Shown: piece by piece, positions 47,585 to 56,510 of the stretch
Position numbering within the stretch: the first letter of the stretch is position 1
How the letters are laid out: the number at the start of each line of letters is the position of its first letter
IMG/VR virus record: IMGVR_UViG_3300025646_000015
Span: 1-64,000 of that record
Reading direction: 5' to 3' (one strand)
Origin: a virus
Length of the DNA stretch: 64,000 nt
Notes under the pieces: generated by a model
What the model saw: the letters and a program-made list of their open reading frames with translations, nothing else
The model's database searches: none
Told to the model about the DNA's origin: nothing
Translations under genes and position numbers: made by a program

Positions 47585-48601
47585 TCAAGATTTAAATTTA
47601 CGAATTAAATCACTAAGCTTATTGCAAATATCCCTAAATTCAGAAATTGATAAATTAATTTTATTTGCATTTAAGATTTTGCAAATTATTTCATCATTTA
47701 ATTTAGCATCGCAAAATAAACTTTTATTAATTGGAAAATTTAAATCAATCAATTCGGATTTATTAATGAAATTTTCTGAAGCTTCGTGTGTAAATAAAAG
47801 TTGCCAGGATGACCCTATGTTAGATTTTAAGAATCTACAACAATCCGATACTTTATCAAAATCTGATTTTAAGTTTTCAATTATTTGGTTGGGTGTAAAA
47901 TTAGGTTTTTTGTCCGAAAACACTGTGGTAAAAGTTTTTATTAAATAATTTTCTATAGATCTGCAATGCAAGTGAAGAAGAGCAGATTCTGTATAAGAAG
48001 GTGTTGTTAGTGGAACATTGCAAAAATGAACAGAATTATATTCATCTAAGCTAATATTCTTATATTTAATTCCATTAGACCAGACCGAAGAAGAGTCTTT
48101 GAAATAAAAAAAGTGAGAGCCTAAATTCCTAATACATATAGATCTCCTTATCATAGTTTTGATATGATTAGATCTAAAAAAATTTAAGCCAGAATTTAAA
48201 TCTAATTTTACATCCAAACAATCTGGATAATTTGATATATTATGAGCATTAATCCAATTAAAAAAGTAAACATCAGCTTGGTTTCGGTCTATAAAATCTT
48301 TAAGACTTGAATACTGTTTGTTTAAGAGCAAGAATTCATCACAGTCGATATTTAAAATAAAATCAGAATCAGAGTTAAATTTTTTTAAAAACCGCTCGAA
48401 GAAATCTTGCAATGCCTGATCTCCATTATTTCCAGAAATTGCATCTATTATATTGACGCAACTATTTTTCTTAAATTGATTTAATTCACTATTGCAAATA
48501 TTGATTATATATATTTCATCAACTCCTAAATTTAGGTAATGATCGATAAAATAATCAAGATACTGAGCTTCATGGAAGCATCTTGTCACCAAACGAATCA
48601 T
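47585..48601 (-). CDS. Glycosyltransferase family 2/92-like
   Basis: 338 residues. Opens with VTRCFHEAQYLDYFIDHYLNLGVDEIYII (4-32), the GT92/GT2_4-like pattern, then FILNIDCDEFLLL (about 81-93) with a D-x-D-E core. The rest reads FFNWINAHN, as in GT92. Builds a glycan in the island. Confidence 0.7.
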   Translation of the reverse strand: MIRLVTRCFHEAQYLDYFIDHYLNLGVDEIYIINICNSELNQFKKNSCVNIIDAISGNNGDQALQDFFERFLKKFNSDSDFILNIDCDEFLLLNKQYSSLKDFIDRNQADVYFFNWINAHNISNYPDCLDVKLDLNSGLNFFRSNHIKTMIRRSICIRNLGSHFFYFKDSSSVWSNGIKYKNISLDEYNSVHFCNVPLTTPSYTESALLHLHCRSIENYLIKTFTTVFSDKKPNFTPNQIIENLKSDFDKVSDCCRFLKSNIGSSWQLLFTHEASENFINKSELIDLNFPINKSLFCDAKLNDEIICKILNANKINLSISEFRDICNKLSDLIRKFKS

Positions 48602-49239
48602 AATTTAAAAGATTTATTTACATATATATTATGAAATCCAGATCGAATACGGCTAAACTTTAGATCATTTAATAAAAATTCAAATTTATGATAATTACAA
48701 ATTTTTTCATTATCTTTTTCAAAAAAAACTAATCTTAGCTTTGACAAAAAATCAATCGCTCTTTTTTGTCTACAAAAAAAGTTTAAGCACCCCTCGCAGT
48801 CAGCGAAAAGTACAGTAAAATCAGTATCAACCAAAGATCTAACATGTTGTAGTGAATAAGGTTTTATTGTTAAATCAGGATTACTGGAAGAACCAATCGA
48901 AGTATATCCACCCGTAAATCCAAGTGGATGATCGGGCTGAGGAACGTGTAATAATTGTGGCAAATCATTAATAGAACCATGCACAATATTAAACTCAGAT
49001 TTATGAATGTCTTTATTTTTTGTTAAATCTAAAAATGCAGAATTATTGGGTTCAACAACAACATGATTTTTAGGGATCAATAATTTTTTATTAATTTCAA
49101 CTGCTGTTCGACCTATGCCACCCCCTAATTCAAGTACACAATCGTTTTGATGCACAAATTCTCTAGCAATTAAAACTTCTGGAAACTCATACTTGTTGTG
49201 AGTAAAATCTTTTAATTTATTGTTTATATAAAAATTCAT
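48598..49239 (-). CDS. FkbM-type methyltransferase
   Basis: 213 residues. SAM-binding CVLELGGGIGRTAVEIN (about 35-51), VVVEPNN acidic strand, and VLFADCEGCLNFF (about 144-156), the D-x-E-G motif of FkbM enzymes. Its stop overlaps the start of the GT92-like gene. Confidence 0.7.
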   Translation of the reverse strand: MNFYINNKLKDFTHNKYEFPEVLIAREFVHQNDCVLELGGGIGRTAVEINKKLLIPKNHVVVEPNNSAFLDLTKNKDIHKSEFNIVHGSINDLPQLLHVPQPDHPLGFTGGYTSIGSSSNPDLTIKPYSLQHVRSLVDTDFTVLFADCEGCLNFFCRQKRAIDFLSKLRLVFFEKDNEKICNYHKFEFLLNDLKFSRIRSGFHNIYVNKSFKL

Positions 49240-49251
49240 GTATATAATATA

Positions 49252-50154
49252 TTATAACCTTAAACATTCTAAATTTTCAGGATCAAAAGAGAAATAATTA
49301 ATAGAATCGGCATTTCCCAAAAACCCCGCCCATGTTGAGAATGCTGATTTTCTTTTGCCAAAAGGAAAATGAGAGACCGATGTTATGTCGCGAGAATAAG
49401 ATAAACAATAGAAGTCAGACAGTGTGTCGGTTAATGATTCCTCTTGATTTATTAAACCTGTATGACATTTATTTTCATTAAATAAAATATGGGGAAATTT
49501 ATTTTTAATAAAATTTAAAAAAAATATATTGTCGCAAGAAACAAAGTCAGCTTCCTTAATTTTGCCCTCGAAATAATTTAATAAAAAATCAAAAACATAA
49601 TCATGTTTTAGCGAATTAGACCAATTTTCAAATGAAAAACTTGGGGGCATGTGATTACGGTAATAATTTAATAAAAAATTTGATGAAACTAAGGATTGAT
49701 CTCCCAATCTAAAATGCAGTGCCTTATGGATTTTAGGTTTTTTATTAAAAAGAGTGTCTTGTATAGAAAAATTTTCAAGAAATATTTGTTTTAAAAAATT
49801 AATTAACGGTTCGGGTGGAGAAAAAGAATCTAATTCCGAGTCACCATTGCTCATAACAAAAACACTATCATTTGAAGAATTTAATGTTAAGAATTTTTGG
49901 AGTTGATGATTATTTCCATCTATATAAGGAATGTGTTCTGGGAAATTGCCCTGATAAACAAGTTCTTCATTTATATTTATAAATGGCTCTAGAGAATGTC
50001 CGCTGGCACAAATAAAAAAATTAATATCGTTATATTTGCATATCATATATGCTTGACTAATGCCACGGATAATATCACCAAGACCAGAAAATGTAGGCTT
50101 GATTTGATTGTTGATAAGACAGTTGTGTCTAAGACAATAGATCAAATTATTCAT
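49252..50154 (-). CDS. Fucosyltransferase-like protein, 300 aa
   Basis: Residues about 23-40 (GLGDIIRGISQAYMICKY) match the N-terminal G-x-G-D-x-x-R-G motif of GT-B fucosyltransferases, and HKALHFRLGDQS (about 145-156) the second R-x-G-D motif. C-terminal LSYSRDITSVSHFPFGKR may be the acceptor/donor loop. Substrate unknown. Confidence 0.6.
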   Translation of the reverse strand: MNNLIYCLRHNCLINNQIKPTFSGLGDIIRGISQAYMICKYNDINFFICASGHSLEPFININEELVYQGNFPEHIPYIDGNNHQLQKFLTLNSSNDSVFVMSNGDSELDSFSPPEPLINFLKQIFLENFSIQDTLFNKKPKIHKALHFRLGDQSLVSSNFLLNYYRNHMPPSFSFENWSNSLKHDYVFDFLLNYFEGKIKEADFVSCDNIFFLNFIKNKFPHILFNENKCHTGLINQEESLTDTLSDFYCLSYSRDITSVSHFPFGKRKSAFSTWAGFLGNADSINYFSFDPENLECLRL

Positions 50155-51055
50155 CTAGCACCTTTCCTAGTAAAATTTTATGAGTTAATAACTGTATGTT
50201 TTGAATTAATCCATAAAAATCAGAACTATCTTTGTGAAAAATTTGAGAACAGACAGATTGTATTCTCTGAGTCTGATTCTCAGCTTCTAAAATCCAATTT
50301 TCATTGGTCATGATGTCTGAGACAGCCTGCCATGCAACCCTTTTTATCAACCAAGATTTTGTAACTTGATGTTTTTTTAAATAATGTTTTACCGAAAAAC
50401 ACGGGTTGTAAAATATTTTACCACCAGAATCATAAATTTTATTTAATAAATCGTTCTCTTCTGAACTAAGTAGGCCGAGATTATCACCTTTTCTGCCCAA
50501 GGATAAATCAAAGCCGCCAAATTCTAATATTTTAGCCTTTTTGATCAATAGATTTGCTCCAACCAGCCACCTAGCTTGAGTTTTGTAATCTAAAATAGCA
50601 TTGCCAAAATCCAAGATAGATAACATTGGATAAAGCTCTTCAAAAAACCAATCTGGCTTCGAAACAAAAGACCAATCTGGCAAAGCCTTGCCCCCAATGG
50701 CATCTGGGTTATTCATATTTTTGATGGCTTCTTTGACCTTTATTGAGAAATCTCCATAAATAGAGACATCATCATCCAGAAAATGAATATATTCGGTTTT
50801 GCAATAATCAACACATATATTTCTTGAATCAGATAATCCGTTGCATTCAGAATGAAGGTAGAAGAAATTCGGAAAGTTGGAAATAATATTTTTCACGTCT
50901 TCTAAATAAATAAAATTATCATCCTGAATTAAATTAGCAGGAGTGTTGTCATGAACAAATACATTGAAATCCAAATCTTTTTGCATGACCAAGTCTTGCA
51001 TTATCCCTTTTAAATGAAAATAATTATTATATGTAGATATAGCAAAAGTTATCAT
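50147..51055 (-). CDS. Glycosyltransferase family 2
   Basis: 302 residues. MITFAISTYNNYFHLKGIMQD opens the GT-A fold, NGLSDSRNICVDYC (about 73-86) and YIHFLDDDVSIYG (about 89-101) give the D-D-D metal motif, and the KHYLKKHQVTKSWLIKRVAW tail is family-typical. The ATG at 51055 directly follows a tRNA 3'-end-like sequence; upstream in-frame residues read from that fragment and are not coding. Confidence 0.75.
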   Translation of the reverse strand: MITFAISTYNNYFHLKGIMQDLVMQKDLDFNVFVHDNTPANLIQDDNFIYLEDVKNIISNFPNFFYLHSECNGLSDSRNICVDYCKTEYIHFLDDDVSIYGDFSIKVKEAIKNMNNPDAIGGKALPDWSFVSKPDWFFEELYPMLSILDFGNAILDYKTQARWLVGANLLIKKAKILEFGGFDLSLGRKGDNLGLLSSEENDLLNKIYDSGGKIFYNPCFSVKHYLKKHQVTKSWLIKRVAWQAVSDIMTNENWILEAENQTQRIQSVCSQIFHKDSSDFYGLIQNIQLLTHKILLGKVLDE

Positions 51056-51083
51056 TGGAGCAAGTGAGGGAATCGAACTAGTA
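51056..51083 (-). other. tRNA 3'-end remnant
   Basis: On the minus strand it reads GTTCGATTCCCTCACTTGCTCCA: a T-loop, T-stem 3' arm, acceptor strand and CCA, as in a tRNA-Gly-like end one base short. The 5' half is absent within reach. Probably a recombination scar. Confidence 0.4.
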
Positions 51084-51253
51084 GATGATTTTGTTTTAAA
51101 AAAAATTTTAGTTAACTGGAGTATATATAATATATATTTTTCACACAACTTCTAATTTTTGGCAGAATTAATGCAACAATAATATTGAAGTGCTCAAAAC
51201 GAGGCTTTGATGTAGACAAAATGTCGCATGCAACTAAAAAAAATATAAATACA

Positions 51254-51730
51254 ATGACAAAATTACACATAAGAAGCAATCTTCCTAGTGGAAACTTAAT
51301 TACTAGAGAAGAATTTTTAACACCGTTTGATTCTATTTTCGATAGCATCATACAAAAAACAATACCTTCTTTTTCCGAAGAGTTTGGGATTAGTTTTTTT
51401 GGAAATAACAGCTACCCAAAAGTAGATGTAATCGATCACGAAGATAAAATAACGATTGAAGCAGAAATCCCAGGGCTATCAAAAGAAGATGTATCTGTTG
51501 ACTTAGAAGATAATATCTTGTCTATTACTGGATCAAAAAGAAGCCAGCAAGAAGATAGGGAAAAAAAATACATCAGAAGAGAGCTTAAAAGATCAAGTTT
51601 TAAAAGATCATTTCAGCTTGGAGAAAATTTTAAAACAAAAAATATTAAAGCTGACTTTAAAGATGGTATATTATTAGTAATAGTACCCAAAAAAGAGCCA
51701 GAAAAGCCTAAAAAAATAAAGATATTATAA
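51254..51730 (+). CDS. hsp20: Small heat-shock protein Hsp20
   Basis: 158 residues. The alpha-crystallin domain runs from about residue 55 (PKVDVIDHEDKITIEAEIPGL) to the A-D-F-K-D-G-I-L-L-V-I-V-P-K end strand, followed by KKIKIL, an I-x-I/L tail. Holdase chaperone; T4-like marine phages often carry one. ATGs at 51221 and a TTG at 51185 are possible starts; 51254 gives the usual length. Confidence 0.85.
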   Translation: MTKLHIRSNLPSGNLITREEFLTPFDSIFDSIIQKTIPSFSEEFGISFFGNNSYPKVDVIDHEDKITIEAEIPGLSKEDVSVDLEDNILSITGSKRSQQEDREKKYIRRELKRSSFKRSFQLGENFKTKNIKADFKDGILLVIVPKKEPEKPKKIKIL

Positions 51731-52531
51731 TCAAGCCCCTTCGGGGGCTTTTTTGTGCAAAGATAGCTTGTTGTAAATTTTTGCAAATTGAATCCTGCGA
51801 TCATAAGTTGTTAAAGTATGTTCATCACTTGAGTCATGACAGAATTTGTGAGACAAGTGAACCAGCTTGCTTTCAAAAACTAAAGAGGGTATATGTATAT
51901 TATAAGGCTCTTTAGGCAAATTTGGTTCTCCTACATAAGTATTATTAAATTTATAAAATATTCTATCATCCAGTCCTTTTTTAAAAATAGCCATAAGAAA
52001 ATCTTGATCTGTAAAAAATTTCCTGAAGCCATGAACTGGATCTTTTATTAGAGAAACTCGGTGACAATGTTTGATAATATCTTCTTTGTTTTCAAAAAGA
52101 TAATCTATGTAGGAAAAGAAATTGACTGCATTTCCAGACATAAAGCAAGGGCAGGCTCTATGAAACCATGTTAAAGATGATGGATTTGATGTAATGTCAG
52201 AAGGAGAAAGAGAAATATTAAAAATATCACAATCAGAAAAAAGAGAAAAATCCTTGCAAAAATATGCAAAAGCTAAATGCTCCAAGTGTGTTGCCATGTG
52301 ATAGCTATGTTCTTCTACTTTTTGTCCAGAAGCATGAAAGTGGATGTATTTCACAAAATCACAGTACTTTTTATAAAGAGGCTTGTCTTGAATCATGGCT
52401 TTATTTAAGATAATTGGTTCAAACCCTAAATTGCTCCAATTTTTTTGCCAAAGCTTTAAAAAAGACGTAGCCTTTTCAATATAATTTATGTTTTTGAAGT
52501 TAGTGAATTGGTGATATGTATAAATTTTCAT
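51731..52531 (-). CDS. GT-A-type glycosyltransferase-like protein, 266 aa
   Basis: Parallel to the gene at 42410: LKLWQKNWSNLGFEPIILNK (about 25-44), YHMATHLEHLAFAYF, and FSDCDIFN (about 97-104) as the D-x-D-like motif. Likely paralogous enzyme acting on a nucleotide sugar. Its last codons contain the hsp20 terminator. Confidence 0.55.
   Translation of the reverse strand: MKIYTYHQFTNFKNINYIEKATSFLKLWQKNWSNLGFEPIILNKAMIQDKPLYKKYCDFVKYIHFHASGQKVEEHSYHMATHLEHLAFAYFCKDFSLFSDCDIFNISLSPSDITSNPSSLTWFHRACPCFMSGNAVNFFSYIDYLFENKEDIIKHCHRVSLIKDPVHGFRKFFTDQDFLMAIFKKGLDDRIFYKFNNTYVGEPNLPKEPYNIHIPSLVFESKLVHLSHKFCHDSSDEHTLTTYDRRIQFAKIYNKLSLHKKAPEGA
51733..51754 (+). terminator. Rho-independent terminator of hsp20
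   Basis: AAGCCCC, loop TTCG, GGGGCTT, then TTTTTT. On the other strand the same bases encode the last residues of the gene at 51731. Confidence 0.85.
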
Positions 52532-52535
52532 AAAA

Positions 52536-52946
52536 TGGTGGAGGTGGCGGGAGTTGAACCCGCGTCCTGATCGCCTGCAACGATCACATCTACAAGTTTA
52601 GTTGATTTTTTTTATAGTTAAGATATCAACATCCAACTAGCCATTTCAATTATTTACAGTTTATGATATGGATAAATTTTTATCTGTTTTGGCAGATTAG
52701 TGACCCCGCAATCTTAATATCTGCGTCAAAAGTTGCGAGGGGGCAGCTTTCAAGCTACCATCTCAAGCTCTTCAGCTTGCTCGAATTGTACGAGATTGTC
52801 GTACTCTTCACGAGCAGCTTCAAGAAGCTCTTCTATGCTATAATAACCTTCGGCATGTATAGCTTGTGTGTCTTGATATCGGAGCCTGACACATCTCCGA
52901 CTTGCAGTGAAAGAATTCGAACGTCAGTCAAATCCAGAACACCCCC
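52536..52946 (-). ncRNA. ssrA: tmRNA with an unusually long tag
   Basis: 411 nt. Acceptor stem GGGGGTG/CACCTCC with discriminator A and encoded CCA; T-arm GCGGG/CCCGC with loop TTCAACT; 5' D-like TTCTGGATTTGACTG. Pseudoknot 1: TCGGAG/CTCCGA and TGTGTC/GACACA. Eleven bases later GCC at nt 93 (52854-52852) is the likely resume codon, close to nt 90 in E. coli. The frame then runs 34 codons, starts AEGYYSIEELLE, and ends QAEELEMVA before TGA (52752-52750). Usual tags end in ALAA and have about ten residues. Confidence 0.9.
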
Positions 52947-52981
52947 ATAAAATTTTAAAGAACTAAATATAGTTTACACTT

Positions 52982-53014
52982 TATTTATAGTAACAAAAGA
53001 TAAAATAAAGTCAA
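52982..53014 (-). promoter_or_regulatory. Possible tmRNA promoter
   Basis: TTGACT is followed 19 bases later by TATAAATA, which also resembles the T4-type late promoter. Either sigma could use it. Confidence 0.45.
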
Positions 53015-53029
53015 GTTTCCCATAGTGTT

Positions 53030-53617
53030 TCATAATTTCTCAGCTATAGTGTTTAAACGGTCTTTCTTTTTTACAGAATAACCATACTGTTTTAATTTTT
53101 CTACACAAGGTTTATATACTTCACCTTTTAGCTCGTTGATTCTTGGATATCCGTCGGCATGTAAATGCTCAAACTCAATATACTTAATATCAAATTTATC
53201 TAAATTAAAGTTTAATAAAATTTCACAATCGGAACCTTCAGCGTCAATATAAAGTCTATCACATTCTGTTATATTATTAAGTTTAAAAAATTCATCTAAA
53301 GTAAAACATTCAACTTCTATTTCAAAAATGCTTTCATGGTTATGTGCTGTTAAATGTTGCCTATTAATTGAAGAGTGCTGGATTTTTGATATATTAGTAG
53401 GAACAAACATCTTAATAACTTTTTTATTCGCTACAGGGGATATAGCTATATTAAAAATTTTAAAGTTTTTTATGTTTTTATATGCCTCTTTAATGTGTGG
53501 GTTACACATGGATAAAGGTTCTATAAGGTAAACCTTTTCAATTTCATCTTTGTGATTTATAACATATTTGTGACAATCATCTAAAGAATTATTAGTGCCT
53601 ACTTGTACTATTTTCAT
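53030..53617 (-). CDS. FkbM-type methyltransferase
   Basis: 195 residues. Starts MKIVQVGTNNSLDDCH (motif I, VGTN replaces the usual VGAN/G), VYLIEPLS acidic strand, and LYIDAEGSDCEILLNF (about 121-136), the D-A-E-G-x-D-x-E-I-L of FkbM enzymes. Methylates sugars in the same island. Confidence 0.75.
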   Translation of the reverse strand: MKIVQVGTNNSLDDCHKYVINHKDEIEKVYLIEPLSMCNPHIKEAYKNIKNFKIFNIAISPVANKKVIKMFVPTNISKIQHSSINRQHLTAHNHESIFEIEVECFTLDEFFKLNNITECDRLYIDAEGSDCEILLNFNLDKFDIKYIEFEHLHADGYPRINELKGEVYKPCVEKLKQYGYSVKKKDRLNTIAEKL

Positions 53618-53762
53618 ATTAATAATTTATTAAAATTGTTGATTAAAAATTTACTTTTTGTAAATTCAAGTCTATCTTAGGATTACACCGAATTCCATTT
53701 TTTTAACTATATCTATAGTTTATTAAAATTTTTTTATACTATAGATTATTCAATTTTCTAAA

Positions 53763-54377
53763 TTATTCTCCAAATTCATAACCAAAATACTCAATGTCTC
53801 GTGCATACTTTTCTGCGACAATCTCGCGAGTTTCATCATCGTAGTATTCGGTGTAGTGTTTGTGGTTGGTTTTGTTAACATGTGGTAGGCTCTGAAAAGG
53901 AAGTCCAAGCGAAAAGCTTATTTCATCAAAGCTTTTTTGAAGAGATTCGTATTTAAATATTAAATCACATCCTTTCGCAAAATCTATTACATTCATTGAA
54001 ATAGGAGGCCACACGCTAAGATGTTTTTTTACAAATTCCCTAAAAGAGACAGACCCTACATTGAACCTTGAAGTTGAGTTGAAACCATAGCTCCATGCCG
54101 AGACCAAACGTGAATAAGGATTGCGAGAAAAACAGAATTTAAAGTAGTTACCGAGGTTTTTATATGTTTCTGGGAAAAGCTTGCCTAGCTCATGCATTGG
54201 TATATGATGGGGACAATAATTAATATTTGTTTTTGAGTGAATAAAATTTAAAAATTCTCCTTGACTAAGTCCATGATATAAATCTTTTTCTGTCAAACCA
54301 AGTCCAACAATTAATGAAGAACTGCCAGTTTTCGGGTAACGCAAAAATATATATTTATGTTTTTCAGAGATGATCAT
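53763..54377 (-). CDS. Sulfotransferase family 2 protein
   Basis: 204 residues. 5'-PAPS loop YPKTGSSS (14-21) and 3' motif FCFSRNPYSRLVSAW (81-95), and IFKYESL then LPHVNKTNH in the C-terminal part as in carbohydrate sulfotransferases. Second such gene of the island. Confidence 0.8.
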   Translation of the reverse strand: MIISEKHKYIFLRYPKTGSSSLIVGLGLTEKDLYHGLSQGEFLNFIHSKTNINYCPHHIPMHELGKLFPETYKNLGNYFKFCFSRNPYSRLVSAWSYGFNSTSRFNVGSVSFREFVKKHLSVWPPISMNVIDFAKGCDLIFKYESLQKSFDEISFSLGLPFQSLPHVNKTNHKHYTEYYDDETREIVAEKYARDIEYFGYEFGE

Positions 54378-54379
54378 GT

Positions 54380-55183
54380 TTAAAACCCAAGTAGTTTTTG
54401 AAATTTATTATAATCCACAAAATCTTCTAATGTATTGCTATTAGAATCGTTTTGTGCGATATTAATTAATTGTCGTTTATTTGACATCCATTTCCTTCCT
54501 GTCCAAACTTGTACTCCTTTAATGTAAGATTTGTATTGAGAGGGTGTTTCGCTATACACTCCGATGTATAAGTATTTGAAGTTAAAGCGTTTACAAAGCT
54601 CGACTTCTAAATGGTTGGATAAATTGCCGAGAGATAATTGTGGCTCAGAGTAGTCCCAAAAAAATAAACCCGAAACTAAAGAGTGACCAACTTGAGTCAT
54701 TGCGGTACAGGCAATTATTTCATCGTTTAGATAAAACAAAATGAAATGACTACTATCATCAACAACATATTTAAGAAAATTTTCTTTATCTAATATATCT
54801 TTGTAATTTTTGTGTGTTACATAGTTGTTATATATAGAATAAAGTTTATCTTTTATTTGATCTCTATCTGATTTTATATTTAAATCGCCAATAGTAATGT
54901 ATTTGTAAGAAAAATTATTTAATTTTAATGCTTTTAAGTGCTTACTTTTTGCGCGGAACTTTTCGCATTCGATTCTTGCGCTTCTTAATTGACACCAAAT
55001 TTGTTTATTATTTGCTTCACTTTCGTTCACAAATTCGCAATCGTTGGTATAGAAATATGTGGGTAGCCAACCCGTAGCTAGGGCTTCATCCTCTTCGCCA
55101 CTATCAACCCAAGCAGAAATAAGAGTATAATTAAAGTCTGTATCAGCTTGCTTAGAAATAACATGGTCATAAAATATTTTCAT
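54380..55183 (-). CDS. GNAT-fold protein resembling arginyl/leucyl-tRNA-protein transferase
   Basis: 267 residues. The C-terminal half (about 165-235) reads SLVSGLFFWDYSEPQLSLGN, then LEVELCKRFNFKYLYIGVY and IKGVQVWTGRKW; this order (aromatic-x-D-x-S/P-x-x-S-L-G, Y-L-Y-I-G, Y-K) is that of ATE1/Bpt enzymes that add an amino acid to protein N-termini. The CxxC N-terminal domain of those enzymes is not seen. It may transfer an aminoacyl group to a glycan or protein; inference. Confidence 0.5.
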   Translation of the reverse strand: MKIFYDHVISKQADTDFNYTLISAWVDSGEEDEALATGWLPTYFYTNDCEFVNESEANNKQIWCQLRSARIECEKFRAKSKHLKALKLNNFSYKYITIGDLNIKSDRDQIKDKLYSIYNNYVTHKNYKDILDKENFLKYVVDDSSHFILFYLNDEIIACTAMTQVGHSLVSGLFFWDYSEPQLSLGNLSNHLEVELCKRFNFKYLYIGVYSETPSQYKSYIKGVQVWTGRKWMSNKRQLINIAQNDSNSNTLEDFVDYNKFQKLLGF

Positions 55184-55199
55184 TCTACATTGATGTTTT

Positions 55200-55802
55200 T
55201 TATTTTTGGTTATTTAATAATGAACCAATTAAATCAAATGTTTTTTCATTCTTTGTAAGAACCCCAAGACCATGAGAATGCTTAAAATTAAAATTATAAA
55301 ATTCATCTTTGATCTCATCAAAAAATCTTCCTACATCCTTTGGAAATGAAATTGTGTCGTGAAATAAAATTAAAGCATCTTCGTTACAATGATCAATCCA
55401 GTTTGTGAAATCTGATTTTACAGCATCGTATGTATGAAGTCCGTCAATGTGTAAAATATCTATTTTTTTATTCCAAGTTTTAGATAGTTCGGTGAAATCA
55501 CTTTTTATAATTTCTACATTATCTATGTCATAGTGTGATTCCATGTCCGATTGTAAATTTTTAACAATTTCATACGTGTTTCTATATTTTGCGTGTTCAT
55601 CACCTTGAAACCAATCGACTCCATAAACTTTTCCAATTTTTGGTTGGGCAAAGCAAAAAGTGGAAAATCCGTAGTCAACTCCAAGATCAACTACAATATC
55701 TGGTTTTAAAATTTCAACCAAATTCATTGCAAATTCTCCGTGACCCATCCATGCAGTTCCATGCACACTTATTAATTTTTTAATGTATTTAACTCTGCTC
55801 AT
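55200..55802 (-). CDS. Class I SAM-dependent methyltransferase
   Basis: 200 residues. VVDLGVDYGFSTFCFAQ (about 36-52, motif I), VYGVDWFQGDEH (acidic strand), DILHIDGLHTYDAVKSDF (about 114-131), and ALILFHDT (about 142-149), typical of the CmcI/MTase_24 group that methylates sugars or antibiotics. Confidence 0.75.
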   Translation of the reverse strand: MSRVKYIKKLISVHGTAWMGHGEFAMNLVEILKPDIVVDLGVDYGFSTFCFAQPKIGKVYGVDWFQGDEHAKYRNTYEIVKNLQSDMESHYDIDNVEIIKSDFTELSKTWNKKIDILHIDGLHTYDAVKSDFTNWIDHCNEDALILFHDTISFPKDVGRFFDEIKDEFYNFNFKHSHGLGVLTKNEKTFDLIGSLLNNQK

Positions 55803-55832
55803 TATATTTTATATTTTAAATTGTATTGTTTA

Positions 55833-56510
55833 TCAATTGGAGAACAACCAAAACTCAGCACTGTAGAATGGGGACTGCTTTAATTTACAATCTGAATATT
55901 TATTTAATTGTACATACTTAATAGGACAGGGCAGACTTTTTAGATGATCGGAAGTTGACCACCAAAAATTACCGCTGTAATGGTTGCCACGAAAATCTAT
56001 ACCAGTATGGTTTTTGTTATTCAAATCTTTTTGGCACTTTCTCCAATTTGTTATTAAAGTGTTAGACATTGCTAATCTCCAATCCTCTCGGCTGTTGTAA
56101 TACATATGAGCGCCAGAATGCACAGAGCCTTTTCCGTGAAGATATAATATATTCGCAGGATTTTTTAACGCATTAATTTGATCATGCATGAATTTAAGAG
56201 TGTCAGCCTCAAGCCCTGTTTTACCAATTAGAAGTCTGTGATTATTTTCAATCTCAATGGGAGTGAATGAACTTATATACTCCCGCAATTCTTGATTAAG
56301 ATATTGATGCAAATTTATTTTAGACAATTTACTTGCAAATGTTTGTTGAATATTATGCCTATGCTCTTGCATATTTGCCCCAATAATATTAATGTGTAAT
56401 TTGTTTATATTTTCATACAAATCTGACTTTATAATTTCATCTAATGTTCTAGAAAGTATATCGAAAGATTTATCTGTACAAAAGTAATGATAGTAAATTA
56501 TTTTATTCAT
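55833..56510 (-). CDS. Glycosyltransferase-like protein (YLHGKG type)
   Basis: 225 residues. ANILYLHGKGSVHS (about 118-131), DFRGNHYSGNFWWSTSDHLKSL (about 172-193), and a terminal AEFWLF define a known surface-glycan protein pattern (often Y-L-H-T-K-G). Probably GT-A-like; exact role unknown. Stop and start overlap with the gene above. Confidence 0.6.
   Translation of the reverse strand: MNKIIYYHYFCTDKSFDILSRTLDEIIKSDLYENINKLHINIIGANMQEHRHNIQQTFASKLSKINLHQYLNQELREYISSFTPIEIENNHRLLIGKTGLEADTLKFMHDQINALKNPANILYLHGKGSVHSGAHMYYNSREDWRLAMSNTLITNWRKCQKDLNNKNHTGIDFRGNHYSGNFWWSTSDHLKSLPCPIKYVQLNKYSDCKLKQSPFYSAEFWLFSN

Noticed and set aside
51244-51251. TATAAATA before hsp20 as a T4-like late promoter
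   Set aside because: It ends only two bases before the ATG, so transcription would start inside the gene unless another start is used.
51112-51351. Minus-strand open frame upstream of the GT2 gene
   Set aside because: Mostly antisense to hsp20; hydrophobic run is chance, no ribosome site.
52663-52950. Plus-strand open frame of 95 codons
   Set aside because: It lies within the tmRNA gene on the other strand and has no ribosome site.
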